This document shows positions 5,870 through 5,963 of a DNA stretch of 5,963 nucleotides, in pieces. Origin of the DNA: an uncultured cyanobacterium. Its GTDB lineage: Bacteria > Cyanobacteriota > Cyanobacteriia > Phormidesmidales > Phormidesmidaceae. A model generated the notes under the pieces. The model was given only the letters and a program-made list of their open reading frames with translations, made no database searches and had not been told where the DNA came from. Location of the stretch: NCBI GenBank assembly GCA_938029995.1, contig CALHGI010000353.1, positions 1 to 5,963 on the forward strand, in the 5' to 3' direction. Every line of letters starts with the position of its first letter. Position 1 is the first letter of the stretch. The position numbers were made by a program, and so were the translations under genes.

Positions 5870-5912
5870 GACCTAGTGGGAATGGCTAATCTGACCTAAT
5901 AGGAATGGCTTA
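5870..5912. repeat. Pair of imperfect direct repeats, 23-base period
   Basis: Copies at 5870-5889 and 5893-5912 share the pattern GACCTARTRGGAATGGCT and differ at three of twenty positions. The 23-base period is close to two helical turns, so two bound proteins would lie on nearly the same face of the DNA. That arrangement is typical of tandem response-regulator or activator sites. No gene is visible to the right, so the target, if any, lies outside the window. Confidence 0.6.
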
Positions 5913-5963
5913 ACGGCAGGTGGGAAGTCTAAGACTAGAGAGCCGTCCCATCGCCCCAGGGCA

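Larger units (their letters stand above)
5803..5963. other. Non-coding tail after the receptor gene
   Basis: The last 161 bases hold no supported gene. They contain a G-rich stretch immediately after the receptor stop, two imperfect 20-base direct repeats, a small CACTAG/CTAGTG dyad (5857-5878) and AGTCT-A-AGACT (5926-5936). No convincing terminator with a T tract is seen. The region may be the upstream control region of a gene beyond the window. Confidence 0.5.

Overview
The window looks like chromosomal DNA from a cyanobacterium. This is inferred from protein character: a cyanobacterial-type PilZ-containing cellulose synthase-like glycosyltransferase, and a five-helix cytochrome b/b6-type membrane protein of a kind I associate with cyanobacteria. 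Base composition is balanced, and there is one HIP1 octamer (GCGATCGC, 3129-3136). One octamer in 6 kb is only weak support. I cannot name genus or species. No insertion sequence, CRISPR array, tRNA or rRNA is visible, and nothing indicates recent transfer.

Layout. (1) 2-1960, plus strand: BcsA-type processive family 2 glycosyltransferase with a C-terminal PilZ (c-di-GMP receptor) domain. Its 5' end lies outside the window, because the frame is open to the left edge. (2) 2024-2071: a strong hairpin between convergent genes, probably a shared, bidirectional terminator. (3) 2127-2576, minus strand: ndk, nucleoside diphosphate kinase, starting at GTG behind a good Shine-Dalgarno site. (4) 2577-2866: non-coding, holding the ndk leader with one inverted repeat. 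(5) 2867-3595, minus strand: multi-histidine cytochrome b561/b6-type membrane protein. (6) 3596-4014: a 419-base divergent intergenic region unusually rich in dyads. It holds a promoter-like pair of hexamers, a 12-bp palindrome, a terminator-like hairpin and a perfect 24-bp palindrome next to a TATAAA box. (7) 4015-5802, plus strand: a membrane receptor with a periplasmic double-Cache (PDC) sensor, a HAMP domain and a long helical tail, but no recognisable output domain. (8) 5803-5963: non-coding tail with a G-quadruplex-compatible G-rich stretch and a pair of imperfect direct repeats.

How the genes relate. There is no obvious four-gene operon. The glycosyltransferase and ndk converge. The cytochrome and ndk run in the same direction but are 290 bases apart. 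The receptor is divergent from the cytochrome. The glycosyltransferase should be a c-di-GMP-responsive exopolysaccharide (cellulose or related beta-glucan) synthase. The receptor senses an unknown extracytoplasmic ligand and may act through a separate partner. A link between the two is possible but nothing in the sequence proves it. The least explained parts are the dyad-rich 3596-4014 region and the output-less receptor. I did not find a clear, wholly new multi-gene system.
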